Source: an uncultured Chitinophaga sp.
GTDB lineage: Bacteria; Bacteroidota; Bacteroidia; Chitinophagales; Chitinophagaceae
Assembly (NCBI RefSeq): GCF_902168175.1
Contig: NZ_CABHOU010000095.1
Location: 124,001 to 188,000, forward strand
Length of the DNA: 64,000 nt
Direction of reading: 5' to 3'
Shown piece by piece: positions 44,302 to 54,100 of the stretch. A program made the translations under genes and the position numbers. Numbering within the stretch: position 1 is the stretch's first letter; the number at the start of each line of letters is the position of its first letter. The notes under the pieces were generated by a model, which ran no database searches, was not told the DNA's origin, and was given only the letters and a program-made list of their open reading frames with translations.

Positions 44302-44354
44302 CCGGACTTTCATTCATTGTTTGTTAACCCACAACAAACCTGGATGGAGTCCGG
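44302..44354 (+). other. Long RNA hairpin upstream of the SPFH gene
   Basis: Outer arms CCGGACT (44302-44308) and AGTCCGG (44348-44354) and inner arms GTTTGTT (44319-44325) and AACAAAC (44333-44339) are perfectly complementary and nested. There is no T tail, so it may be a leader structure or a weak terminator of the small gene before it. Confidence 0.4.
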
Positions 44355-44469
44355 CCCTGGCATCCCGGTGTTAATTAACCCCTTCTCTCCCCATCTTCGA
44401 TTTTTACATTTGACTATAGTTATGGATTTTATATTACATTTATGTTCTAAATAAAATCAACACATAACC

Positions 44470-45405
44470 ATGGACAATTACCTATTGTATGCACTCATCG
44501 TGCTGGTAGTGCTTATCCTGTTTACCTCCTTTGTTACCGTGCAGCAGGGTACCATTGGCGTAACTACTATTTTCGGTAAGTACAACCGCATTTTGTTCCC
44601 CGGACTAAATTTCAAGATTCCACTTATTGAGAAGGTGTTCAAACGCATTACTATCCAGAACCGTTCTGTGGAACTGGAGTTCCAGGCTATTACTGTAGAC
44701 CAGGCCAATGTTTACTTTAAGGCCATGTTGCTTTACTCCGTACTGAACCAGGAGGAAAATACCATCAAAAACGTAGCGTTCAAATTTATGGACGAGCGCA
44801 GTTTTATGCAGGCGCTGGTGCGTACTATCGAAGGCTCTATCCGTGGGTTTGTAGCTACAAAGAAACAGTCGGAAGTATTAGGCCTTCGCCGCGACATTAC
44901 AGAACATGTAAAGGAGCAGATTGACCAGATACTGGAAAGTTGGGGTTTTCACCTGCAGGACCTGCAGATGAACGATATTACTTTTGATGATGCTATTATG
45001 CGTTCGATGGCGCAGGTAGTGGCCTCTAACAACCTGAAGGCTGCGGCCGAAAATGAAGGGCAGGCATTACTGATCACCAAAACCAAAGCTGCGGAAGCTG
45101 ATGGTAATGCGATCAAGATCGCTGCTGAAGCAGAACGCCAGGCGGCCCAGTTACGTGGCCAGGGTGTTGCCCTGTTCCGGGAGGAGGTAGCTAAGGGTAT
45201 GACCATGGCTGCGAAGGAAATGCAGCAGGCTAACCTGGATACCTCGGTAATCCTGTTCTCGATGTGGACAGAAGCCATCAAACACTTCGCTGAAAACTCT
45301 AAAGGTAATGTGCTGTTCCTCGATGGATCGTCAGAAGGGATGGACCATAGCATGAAGCAACTGATGGGACTCAATAAACTGATGGACCCTAATCATGCTA
45401 AATAA
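44470..45405 (+). CDS. SPFH/band 7 domain protein
   Basis: The 311-residue protein has one N-terminal membrane helix (LLYALIVLVVLILFTSFVTV) followed by an SPFH/stomatin domain (about 25-200: QQGTIGVTTIFGKYNRILFP, VDQANVYFKAMLLYSVL) and an alanine-rich coiled coil (about 195-245). Members form membrane-bound oligomeric assemblies linked to membrane organisation or protease control. No NfeD-type partner gene is adjacent. It ends in a bidirectional terminator. Confidence 0.9.
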   Translation: MDNYLLYALIVLVVLILFTSFVTVQQGTIGVTTIFGKYNRILFPGLNFKIPLIEKVFKRITIQNRSVELEFQAITVDQANVYFKAMLLYSVLNQEENTIKNVAFKFMDERSFMQALVRTIEGSIRGFVATKKQSEVLGLRRDITEHVKEQIDQILESWGFHLQDLQMNDITFDDAIMRSMAQVVASNNLKAAAENEGQALLITKTKAAEADGNAIKIAAEAERQAAQLRGQGVALFREEVAKGMTMAAKEMQQANLDTSVILFSMWTEAIKHFAENSKGNVLFLDGSSEGMDHSMKQLMGLNKLMDPNHAK

Positions 45406-45421
45406 TATTTGTTACAGATAG

Positions 45422-45459
45422 AAAAGTGGCCGTCTCATAACGAGGCGGCCACTTTTTTG
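45422..45459. terminator. Bidirectional terminator between the SPFH and tadA genes
   Basis: A 13-bp stem with one T-G pair (45424-45436 with 45442-45454) has an A tract on the left and TTTTTT on the right; it serves both converging genes. Confidence 0.85.
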
Positions 45460-45471
45460 TTAATGCGATAC

Positions 45472-45915
45472 TTACCTTTTTGAGGCAAAAAAATCTTTCA
45501 CCAGTTTGAGACTTTCGTCCGCACATACCCCATGTTCAATTTTTGTTTTGGGATGGAAGGGCGATTGCTCGCCTGTTACCCTGCGATAGCCGTTTTTCTC
45601 GTCCTGCGCGCCGTAAACGATGCGGCCTATTTTACTCCAGTATAAGGCGCCGGAACACATTACACAGGGTTCCAGTGTAACGTACAGGGTAGCGTCCATC
45701 AGGTATTTGCTGCCCAGGGTGCTGAAGGCCGAAGTAAGGGCGATCATTTCCGCATGGGCCGTGCAGTCGGTAAGGCGCTCTACCTGGTTGTGGCCCCGGC
45801 CAATAATTTGGCCATTCATCACTACCACGGCGCCAATAGGCACCTCTCCATCTTCCCCGGCTTTGCGCGCTTCTTTAAGCGCCTGTTGCATGTAGTGTTC
45901 GTCGTTTGCTTCCAT
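45472..45915 (-). CDS. tadA: Nucleoside/tRNA adenosine deaminase
   Basis: TadA changes A34 to inosine in the tRNA-Arg anticodon. The 147-residue protein has the zinc site DCTAHAEMIAL (HAE) and TLEPCVMCSGALYWSKIGRI (PCxxC), with QVERLTD ahead, as in TadA. Similarity to guanine deaminases cannot be fully excluded, but motif spacing favours TadA. Its ATG overlaps the ligA stop by one base (TAATG), so it is co-translated with ligA. Confidence 0.88.
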   Translation of the reverse strand: MEANDEHYMQQALKEARKAGEDGEVPIGAVVVMNGQIIGRGHNQVERLTDCTAHAEMIALTSAFSTLGSKYLMDATLYVTLEPCVMCSGALYWSKIGRIVYGAQDEKNGYRRVTGEQSPFHPKTKIEHGVCADESLKLVKDFFASKR

Positions 45916-48026
45916 TAGGCTTCTACCAGTTTAATGAATTCGTCTTCCGTCAGTATTTTGATGGTGTTAATTTTCTTCGCTTTCTCGAGTTTGCTGCCGG
46001 CATCATCGCCCACGATCAGGTAATTGAGTTTGCTGCTAACGCCGCTCAGCAGTTTGCCGCCATGTTGTTCCACCATGCCCTCCGCTTCACTACGTTTCAA
46101 TTTAGAGAGCGTACCGGTAAACAGGAATGTTTGTCCGCTGAGTGTACCTTCGGCGGAGAGGCTGCCTTGTGTGTTTAAAAGATTCACCCCTAATGAACGC
46201 AGTTTCTCCAGCATATCCAGGTTGCCCGGGTCGGCAAAGAACTGGCGGATAGAGCCTGCTACTTTAGGTCCGATATCTTCCAAAGCCAGCAATTGTTCTT
46301 CGGTGTAGTCTTTCAGTTCGGTAAGTTCCTTCACCGCATTGGCCAGTGTTTTGGCCGTGGTTTCGCCCACATAACGGATGCCGAGGCCGAATATAAGACG
46401 GTGCAGTGGTTGCGATTTAGAGCTTTCGATGGCAGCGGTAAGATTGGTGATGGACTTGGCGCCGAAACCTTCCATCTTCCCTATCACGCCAAAATCCATT
46501 TCATAAATGCCGGGTACATCTTTCAAGATACCGAGGTTATAAAATTTACGCACGTTGCTTTCGCCAAAGCTGCGGATGTCCATGGCGTCTTTGCTTACGA
46601 AGTGGATGATACGTTCTACCACCTGCGCTTCGCAGTTGATGTTATTACAACGCCAAACGCTTTCGCCCTCGGGCTTAAACAGCGGATGGTCGCATACCGG
46701 GCATTTAGTGGGGAATATAATATCTTCTTCAGAACCATCGCGGAGGTCGGCCATGGACTTTACGATGTAAGGAATAACGTCGCCTGCCCTTTCCACCAAC
46801 ACTGTATCTCCTTTCTTAAGGCCCTTTTCACGGATTACATCTTCATTGAACAACGACATAGAACCCACCATCACGCCTCCAATGGGCACAGGATCAATTT
46901 TGGCTACCGGCGTAATAGAGCCGGTACGGCCTACCTGGAACTCTACGCTGCGCAGTTTGCTCGTTGCCTGGCGTGCCTTGAATTTAAAGGCTATGGCCCA
47001 GCGAGGGTGATGCGTGGTCATGCCCATTTTATCCTGCAAATCGTAGTTGTTCACTTTAATCACCATACCATCGATCTCGTACGGCAAATCGTCGCGCTTC
47101 GATTCAAACTCATGAACATAGTCGATTACCGCTTTAATGCCTTTCACCACTATCTTTTCTTTCGCCGGACTGCGGAAGCCCATGGTGTACAGCAGGTCGA
47201 GCGTACCGCTATGCGTTTGCAGTATTTCCGGTTCGGTTTGTCCGTCGAGCATTACATGATAACTCATGTGATAAAGAAACGCTTCCAGTCCGCGTTTGGC
47301 TACTTCATTCGGATCTACCATGCGCAGTGAGCCCGATGCGGCGTTGCGTGGATTAGCGAGTGGCGGCAGGTTTTCGGCCATACGCTGCTCATTGAATTTC
47401 TTAAAAGTAGTTTTGTTGATGAGCACTTCGCCCCTTATCTCTATTTGCTGAATGCCATAATTAGAGAAGGGTGCAGAAAGCGGGATGGTACGTATCTGGC
47501 GGATGTTGGTGGTAATATCATCACCTGCTACCCCATCGCCGCGCGTGGCACCGCGTGTAAGCAGGTCGTTTTCGTAGATGAGAGAAATGCTTGCGCCGTC
47601 GAATTTCGGTTCTATGCAATATTCCAGTTCGTCCACACCGGCAAACTCACGGGCCTTACGGTCCCAGTCGGTAAGGTCATCTTCGTTGTAAGAGTTATCG
47701 AGGCTGAGCATCGGGACGAGGTGCTGCACTGTCGGGAAGTTTTTCGACAAACCCTGCGCAACACGCGAGGTTGGAGAGTCCGGCGTTTTCAGTTCCGGGT
47801 TTTCCTTTTCCAGCTTTTTAAGCCAGGCGAACAACTGGTCGTACTCGAAGTCGGATACTACAGGGTCGTCCTGGATGTAATAACGGTAATCGTTGTAACG
47901 GATCACACGGCGTAAGGCCTCCACCGTATCTGTGAGATTATCGTTCATGAGTCCTTCCCCGGGCAACAGGCTAAGAAGCGCTTTGGCCTCCTGCGATAGA
48001 TTTATTTCCGTTTCTTTAGTATACAT
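45915..48026 (-). CDS. ligA: NAD-dependent DNA ligase
   Basis: LigA seals nicks in replication and repair using NAD. The 703-residue protein has the adenylation motif CIEPKFDGASISLIYEN (KFDG lysine), TRGDGVAGDDITTNIRQIRT, the OB-fold, a four-Cys zinc finger (CPVCDH with CNNINCEAQ), helix-hairpin-helix repeats and a C-terminal BRCT domain (about 620-703, LSGQTFLFTGTLSKLKRSEA). Domain order and length are canonical. Its stop overlaps the tadA start. It is divergent from the amidohydrolase gene at 48077. Confidence 0.97.
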   Translation of the reverse strand: MYTKETEINLSQEAKALLSLLPGEGLMNDNLTDTVEALRRVIRYNDYRYYIQDDPVVSDFEYDQLFAWLKKLEKENPELKTPDSPTSRVAQGLSKNFPTVQHLVPMLSLDNSYNEDDLTDWDRKAREFAGVDELEYCIEPKFDGASISLIYENDLLTRGATRGDGVAGDDITTNIRQIRTIPLSAPFSNYGIQQIEIRGEVLINKTTFKKFNEQRMAENLPPLANPRNAASGSLRMVDPNEVAKRGLEAFLYHMSYHVMLDGQTEPEILQTHSGTLDLLYTMGFRSPAKEKIVVKGIKAVIDYVHEFESKRDDLPYEIDGMVIKVNNYDLQDKMGMTTHHPRWAIAFKFKARQATSKLRSVEFQVGRTGSITPVAKIDPVPIGGVMVGSMSLFNEDVIREKGLKKGDTVLVERAGDVIPYIVKSMADLRDGSEEDIIFPTKCPVCDHPLFKPEGESVWRCNNINCEAQVVERIIHFVSKDAMDIRSFGESNVRKFYNLGILKDVPGIYEMDFGVIGKMEGFGAKSITNLTAAIESSKSQPLHRLIFGLGIRYVGETTAKTLANAVKELTELKDYTEEQLLALEDIGPKVAGSIRQFFADPGNLDMLEKLRSLGVNLLNTQGSLSAEGTLSGQTFLFTGTLSKLKRSEAEGMVEQHGGKLLSGVSSKLNYLIVGDDAGSKLEKAKKINTIKILTEDEFIKLVEA

Positions 48027-48076
48027 AGATGAGATCTGTGCCGTAAATTTAAACTTTATAGCCCTAAACTCCAGAC

Positions 48077-49708
48077 ATGAAGTATCTTCTTTACAGCAGC
48101 CTGTTGCTTACACTTGCCTCCTGCCAAACCAAACAGAAGGCAGACCTGGTATTGCATAACGCCGTTATCTACACCGTTAACGATTCTTTTGCTGTGGCGG
48201 AAGCACTGGCGGTTAAGGACGGACGTATTGTGGCTACAGGCAGTGATGCGGATATTTTAAAGAGATACGAAGCCACGGAAACCAGGGACGCCGCGGGGAA
48301 ATTCGTTTACCCGGGCTTCATAGACGCACATTCCCACTTTACCGGTTACGCCCTGGGCCTGCAGTCGGTAGCGCTGGATGGTACAGGCAGTTGGCAGGAG
48401 GTGATAAACAAGCTAAAAGCCTTCGCTGCCTCCAGTTCTCAACCCTGGATACTGGGCCGTGGCTGGGACCAAAACGACTGGGAGGATAAGAATTTTCCTG
48501 ACAGAGCGCAGCTTGACAGCCTGTTTCCAAATACCCCTGTGTTCCTGGAGCGGGTAGACGGGCATGCGGCTATCGTAAACCAGGCCGCTATCAATGCTGC
48601 AAAGATCACAGCGGGCCAAACCCTTACCGGTGGGCTGGTAGAAACAAAAAATGGACGGCTTACGGGCATATTGGTGGATAATGCAGTGGGGCTTGTACAG
48701 TCAGTTATACCGGCACCAGATGCCGGTGCATATGAGAAAAGCTGGCAGCTGGCCGAGCGTAATTGCTTCGCAGCGGGTCTCACCACGGTGTCTGACTGTG
48801 GACTGGAACTACGGCAGGCGCTGTTGCTCGATAGTTTACAGCGTGCAGGCAAACTACAAATGCGTGCTTACGTAATGTTGAGTGATAACGATGAAAACTG
48901 GAACTGGCTGAAGCAGAAAGGCGCGTATAAAACCGATCATATCAATATAGGTGGAATGAAGTTTTATGCGGATGGCGCACTCGGCTCCCGCGGCGCCTGC
49001 CTGTTACATGATTATGCTGATAAAGCAGGCTGGAAGGGATTCTTATTAAAAGATAAAACCTACTTCGAGACAAAGGCGGCAGAGATGGTGCAAACGAAAT
49101 TGCAGATGTGTACGCATGCCATTGGCGACTCTGCCAACCGGGAGATATTACGTATTTACGGTTCCGTATTAAAAGGGAAGAACGATAAGCGCTGGCGTAT
49201 TGAGCATGCGCAGGTGGTAGATAGCGCCGACTTCAAATGGTTCGGGCAATATAGTATCGTACCATCTGTGCAGCCCACCCATGCCACCTCCGATATGTAT
49301 TGGGCGGCCAGCAGGCTTGGGCCACAACAGGTAAAAACCGCGTACGCATTCCTGCAGCTGCTGAAAGAGAACGGCTGGTTACCTCTGGGTACCGACTTTC
49401 CCGTAGAGGATATCAGTCCTTTAAAAACCTTTCTGGCTGCAGTGGGCCGGGTGGATGCGAAAGGATTTCCCGAAGGTGGTTTCCAGCCAGAGAACGCCCT
49501 TTCGCGAGAGCAGGGTTTGCGTGGCATGACTATTTGGGCGGCCAGAGCGGCGTTTGAAGAACAGGATAAAGGAAGCCTCGAGGTGGGTAAACTGGCCGAC
49601 TTCATCATCCTGTCCGACGATATAATGAAAGTGCCGGTAGCGGGAATACTCAGGCTTAACATATTAAGCACCTATGTTGGCGGTAAAAATGTATTCAACT
49701 TACAATAA
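48077..49708 (+). CDS. Amidohydrolase family lipoprotein (YtcJ-like)
   Basis: The 543-residue protein has a lipoprotein signal (LLLTLASC), then an amidohydrolase fold: VYPGFIDAHSHFTGYALGL (HxH metal site, near residue 90), the central MCTHAIGDSANREIL and WRIEHAQVVDSADF with metal His residues, and LPLGTDFPVEDISPLKTF with the catalytic Asp. This is the YtcJ/AepA-like branch. Substrate is unknown; the lipid anchor places it outside the cytoplasm. Confidence 0.9.
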   Translation: MKYLLYSSLLLTLASCQTKQKADLVLHNAVIYTVNDSFAVAEALAVKDGRIVATGSDADILKRYEATETRDAAGKFVYPGFIDAHSHFTGYALGLQSVALDGTGSWQEVINKLKAFAASSSQPWILGRGWDQNDWEDKNFPDRAQLDSLFPNTPVFLERVDGHAAIVNQAAINAAKITAGQTLTGGLVETKNGRLTGILVDNAVGLVQSVIPAPDAGAYEKSWQLAERNCFAAGLTTVSDCGLELRQALLLDSLQRAGKLQMRAYVMLSDNDENWNWLKQKGAYKTDHINIGGMKFYADGALGSRGACLLHDYADKAGWKGFLLKDKTYFETKAAEMVQTKLQMCTHAIGDSANREILRIYGSVLKGKNDKRWRIEHAQVVDSADFKWFGQYSIVPSVQPTHATSDMYWAASRLGPQQVKTAYAFLQLLKENGWLPLGTDFPVEDISPLKTFLAAVGRVDAKGFPEGGFQPENALSREQGLRGMTIWAARAAFEEQDKGSLEVGKLADFIILSDDIMKVPVAGILRLNILSTYVGGKNVFNLQ

Positions 49709-49810
49709 GTGTAAAATAAGGCCCCATGGAACTGTGAAAAATTATTTATCTTTTCTTACGTGATTGTTAGCGCCCCGGGTGATTATCCGTTTTTTAGAAT
49801 ATTCCACGAT

Positions 49811-50518
49811 ATGAGCACATACACCGCGAACGATTCCCAAACCGGGAATGTAGCTGAGCATTTTAAAATGGCGGTTTCCGTAGACTGTGTTGTTTTTGGC
49901 TGGGAAGACGAAGCCCTCAAAGTATTATTGTTGCCTGCGCAGGAGCCTGGGCAAAACGACTGCTGGAAGTTACCGGGCGATACGATACGACCGGGAGAAA
50001 CACTGGAGTCGGCTGCCTGGCGGGTGTTAGAGCGCCATGCGGGCATTAGTGGCCTCGACCTGGAGCAGGTACACGCCTTCGGTGCCGTCCAGCGCCATCC
50101 TATTGGTAGCGTGGTGTCGGTTGCCTACTACAGCCTGGTAAACGTAGCCCATACTCCCATCCGCCAGCAACCAGGCGCCTTAAAGTGGTGTACGGTGAAA
50201 AAGTTACCTGAACTATTGCCCGATCATAAAGAGATACTGGCCACCTGCTACCGGCGGTTACAGCATAAAGTAGTAGACCATCCTATCGGTATAGACCTCC
50301 TGCCGGAGAAGTTTTCACTCCGTACCCTCCAACATCTTTACGAAACCATTCTCGACGTTAAACTCGACCGTCGCAACTTCCGGAAGAAGTTTTTTAACAT
50401 GGATATCCTGGTCGATTTGCATGAAGAGGAAGATAGCGTACCCCACCGTCCCGCCAGACTGTATAAATTCGACCCTGGAAAGTACGATTTGAGGGCTAAA
50501 AGAGCTTTGGATTTCTAA
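49811..50518 (+). CDS. NrtR-like regulator: degenerate Nudix domain plus winged helix
   Basis: The start at 49811 (MSTYTANDSQ) gives 235 residues; the frame extends to 49760. Residues about 20-145 form a Nudix fold, but the box reads GDTIRPGETLESAAWRVLER: the catalytic REUxEE is altered to RVLERH, which makes hydrolysis unlikely. Residues about 150-225 form a winged-helix domain (LLPEKFSLRTLQHLYETIL, DRRNFRKKFFNMDIL). This layout is that of NrtR-type transcription regulators; in Bacteroides a relative controls arabinose use. No sugar gene is adjacent. Confidence 0.85.
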   Translation: MSTYTANDSQTGNVAEHFKMAVSVDCVVFGWEDEALKVLLLPAQEPGQNDCWKLPGDTIRPGETLESAAWRVLERHAGISGLDLEQVHAFGAVQRHPIGSVVSVAYYSLVNVAHTPIRQQPGALKWCTVKKLPELLPDHKEILATCYRRLQHKVVDHPIGIDLLPEKFSLRTLQHLYETILDVKLDRRNFRKKFFNMDILVDLHEEEDSVPHRPARLYKFDPGKYDLRAKRALDF

Positions 50519-50846
50519 TGCTTTTTTAACATTTGGGATAAATTCGGAATAGTATACTTTTAGGGGAAAATACTTAACAGTATTGATAATCGGCTAAGAT
50601 GCCCTGTGGGAGGAAAGTATCAGTTGAAATAATTTATTTAGAATTTTCAGTAATTATTGAAAAAAAAGTTTGAGAGATAAAAAAAAAGCTTTAAGATTGT
50701 GTTAAATATACGCACATAAAGAGGCGGTATATTTTTGACCCGATAGAAAAGACCAGAGAGACAAATAAGTAACCAGAATTTAAATTGCTAAAAGGACATT
50801 AGACAAACATATAAAAACAAGCTTTTTATATACAAATTGCGTTTAT

Positions 50847-50909
50847 AAATTCCACATTATACATTATTGTAAGTTCCACGTTATACCTTATTTTAAGTTC
50901 CACGTTGTG
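50847..50909. repeat. 24-nt tandem repeat, 2.6 copies
   Basis: Units start at 50847, 50871 and 50895 with AARTTCCACRTTATACMTTA as the shared core. The third copy is partial. Confidence 0.75.
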
Positions 50910-50955
50910 AAATTTAGTTTCACTAATTATTCATTACTGCTTTCTATTTCTATGG

Positions 50956-50989
50956 ATCCCCTGCGTTTTTAATCGCAGGGGATTTTTTG
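50956..50989 (+). terminator. Strong orphan terminator
   Basis: ATCCCCTGCG (50956-50965) and CGCAGGGGAT (50974-50983) pair perfectly over 10 bp around an eight-base loop, followed by six T residues. Confidence 0.85.
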
Positions 50990-51169
50990 TTTTTAGTCTA
51001 AACAATTATCAACTGCTGCTTACAACTGTTAGTATTTATCCAACAAGCATCTTCACCTGTTCAATCAATTCTAATTCTGCGGCCTGGCGGCGTTTGTAAG
51101 TGCTTCAACCCTTATTTTCGTAACTTGCAATGTTGTACTGCGTTAGCAGTTTTCCGCAAACATCTTATT

Positions 51170-54100
51170 ATGTCATATACACCAACTAACAAAGTACGTA
51201 TTGTTACGGCAGCTTCTCTGTTCGACGGTCATGATGCCGCGATCAATATCATGCGCCGTATTATGCAGTCAAAAGGCGCGGAGGTAATTCATCTCGGGCA
51301 TAACCGCTCCGCCGCCGAGATAGTGGATTGCGCCATACAGGAAGATGCCCAGGGCATTGCCGTTACCTCTTACCAGGGAGGCCACGTTGAATTTTTTAAG
51401 TACATGTATGACCTGCTGCATGAAAAAGGTTGCGGGCATATCAAGATATTTGGTGGTGGTGGCGGCACCATTCTGCCAACAGAAATCCAGGAAATGCACG
51501 CATACGGCATCTCCCGTATTTACTCTCCCGACGATGGCCGCCAGATGGGCTTAGAGGGAATGATAGAAGATTTGATCAATCAATGTGATTATCCTTTACC
51601 TGCCATCGCCCGTAAGATAGAAACTACGGACGCGCCGCTGATCGCCCGCGCCATCACGCAGGCGGAGAATGGTCAGCCCGTTCCACAGTTGCAGAAGAAA
51701 CTGGCAGCGGTTGGTTTGGATGAAGAAGAACATACTACGGGTGGCCACGTAGCTGTATTGGGTATTACCGGTACCGGCGGTGCAGGTAAAAGTAGCGTGA
51801 CGGATGAACTGGTCAGGCGTTTCCTCTATCACTACGAAGACAAAACGATCGCTGTTATTTCCGTAGATCCATCCAAGAAAAAAACGGGCGGTGCGTTACT
51901 TGGCGACCGTATCCGGATGAACAGTATCCATCACCCCCGCGCCTACATGCGCTCCCTGGCTACCCGCGAAAGCGATAAGGCCATCAGCGAACATATACAG
52001 GAGGCTATCGACATCTGCAAAATGGCAGGCTTCGATTTTATTATTCTTGAAACATCGGGTATCGGTCAAAGTGATACGGCCATTGTAGATTATTGCGACC
52101 TTTCGCTGTATGTGATGACGCCTGAATACGGTGCGGCTTCGCAGCTCGAAAAGATTAATATGCTCGATTACGCCGACGTAATTACGATCAACAAATTCGA
52201 TAAAGCCGGCGCACTGGATGCACTGCACGATGTGCGTAAACAATATAAACGTAACCACGGCCTTTGGAGCGCCAAAGACGAAGAGCTTCCTGTAGTGGGC
52301 ACCATCGCCTCTAAATTCAATAATGCAGGCTGTAACCTGTTGTTTGATATGCTGATGAAGGTAGTGGAAGATAAGGTGGGTATCAGCTTCGGCGGTACTG
52401 CTAAAGAAGCTACAGGCAGCGGTAATTTGGAAGATGCGATCATTCCGCCTTCACGGGTGCGTTACCTGGCGGAGATCGTTAGTACCATTGAGGATTATGG
52501 CAAGTGGGTAAAGGAACAATGCGCTATTGCCAGCAAATGGTATAAAGTAACTGGTGTGCTGGATATGGAAGAGTGGAAAGATAAGGAAGGATTGAGGGCC
52601 GTCAGCGAACATCTTCAAAAACAATTACAGCCGGAATGTAAGGCGTTGATAGAAGGATGGCCGGCGTTGGTAGAGAAGTACACCGCCGATCATTATGCGT
52701 TCCAGGTGCGTGATAAAGAGATCAAACTTCCTTTATTCACCACCAGCCTTTCGCAATCGCGCATTCCTAAAATAAGTTTGCCTAAGTTCAGCGACTGGGG
52801 CGATATTTTACGCTGGCAGCTTACCGAAAACCTGCCCGGAGAGTTCCCTTACGCAGCAGGTGTGTTCCCGCTTAAACGCGAAGGCGAAGACCCTACCAGG
52901 ATGTTTGCCGGCGAAGGTGGCCCGGAACGTACCAATAAACGTTTTCACTATGTATCGGTTGAGCAGCCTGCCAAACGTTTGTCTACGGCGTTCGACAGTG
53001 TTACGCTTTACGGCGAAGACCCCGCCTACCGCCCGGATATTTATGGTAAAGTCGGCAACTCCGGTGTTAGTATAGCTTCTGTAGACGATGCCAAGAAACT
53101 TTACAGCGGCTTCGATCTTTGTAATCCAAAGACTTCGGTGTCGATGACGATCAACGGTCCGGCACCCATACTGCTCGCCTTTTTTATGAATGCCGCTATT
53201 GATCAGCAATGTGAACAATATATTGCTAAAGAAGGGCTCACCGATAAGGTAAAAGACATCATCAGGAAGAAATTTAAAGAACACCCCCTGCCTGAATACA
53301 GTGGCGGATTGCCGCATGGCAACGATGGCCTGGGCCTTGCCCTGCTGGGCGTTTCCGGTAGCGACGTGCTGGAGCCGGAGGTGTATGAAAAGATAAAAGC
53401 CCATGCGCTTAGCACCGTGCGTGGCACTGTGCAGGCCGATATTCTGAAAGAAGATCAGGCACAGAACACCTGCATCTTTTCTACCGAATTTGCATTAAAG
53501 CTGATGGGCGATGTGCAGGAATATTTCATCAACAGAAAAGTAAGAAACTTCTATTCAGTAAGTATTTCCGGTTACCATATTGCCGAAGCCGGTGCCAATC
53601 CGATTACCCAGCTGGCCTTTACGTTATCAAACGGTTTTACTTACGTGGAGTATTACCTCAGCCGCGGCATGAACATCGACGATTTTGCGCCAAACCTTTC
53701 GTTTTTCTTCAGCAACGGTATGGACCCCGAGTATGCTGTAATCGGCCGTGTGGCCCGCCGCATCTGGGCAAAAGCCATCAAGTATAAGTACAAGGGTAAC
53801 GACCGTTCGCAAAAACTGAAATATCATATCCAGACTTCCGGCCGCAGTTTGCATGCGCAGGAAATTGACTTTAACGATATACGCACTACGTTGCAGGCTT
53901 TATATGCGATATATGACAACTGCAACTCCCTGCATACAAATGCGTACGATGAGGCCATTACTACGCCCACCGAAGAGAGTGTGCGCCGCGCCATGGCCAT
54001 TCAGTTGATCATTAACCGCGAACTGGGTACAGCTACCAATGAGAATCCTAACCAGGGCAGCTTTTTCCTGGATGAACTAACCGACCTGGTGGAAGAAGCG

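Larger units (their letters stand above)
50744..50989 (+). ncRNA. Candidate small RNA, about 245 nt
   Basis: A TAnnTTTG -7 element lies at 50730-50737 and a perfect intrinsic terminator ends at 50989, with no open frame between them and the nearest upstream gene ending 440 bases before the terminator. The 24-nt repeats fall inside. The -33 element is not convincing, and the terminator could belong to a long 3' UTR of the upstream regulator gene instead. I do not recognise a known RNA family. Confidence 0.3.
50519..51169. other. AT-rich 650-bp gap with 24-nt tandem repeat and terminator
   Basis: No protein-coding frame is seen. The stretch holds a TATTTTTG -7-like element (50730-50737), a 24-nt tandem repeat (50847-50909), a strong terminator (50956-50989) and a possible icmF promoter (TTTG at 51094-51097 and TATTTTCG at 51114-51121). 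Confidence 0.6.

Noticed and set aside
46293..47330. 345-codon plus-strand frame inside ligA
   Set aside because: It is a complement of the strongly conserved ligA coding sequence; no family features.
51000..51169. Cobalamin riboswitch before icmF
   Set aside because: No B12-box-like conserved sequence or matching structure could be recognised.
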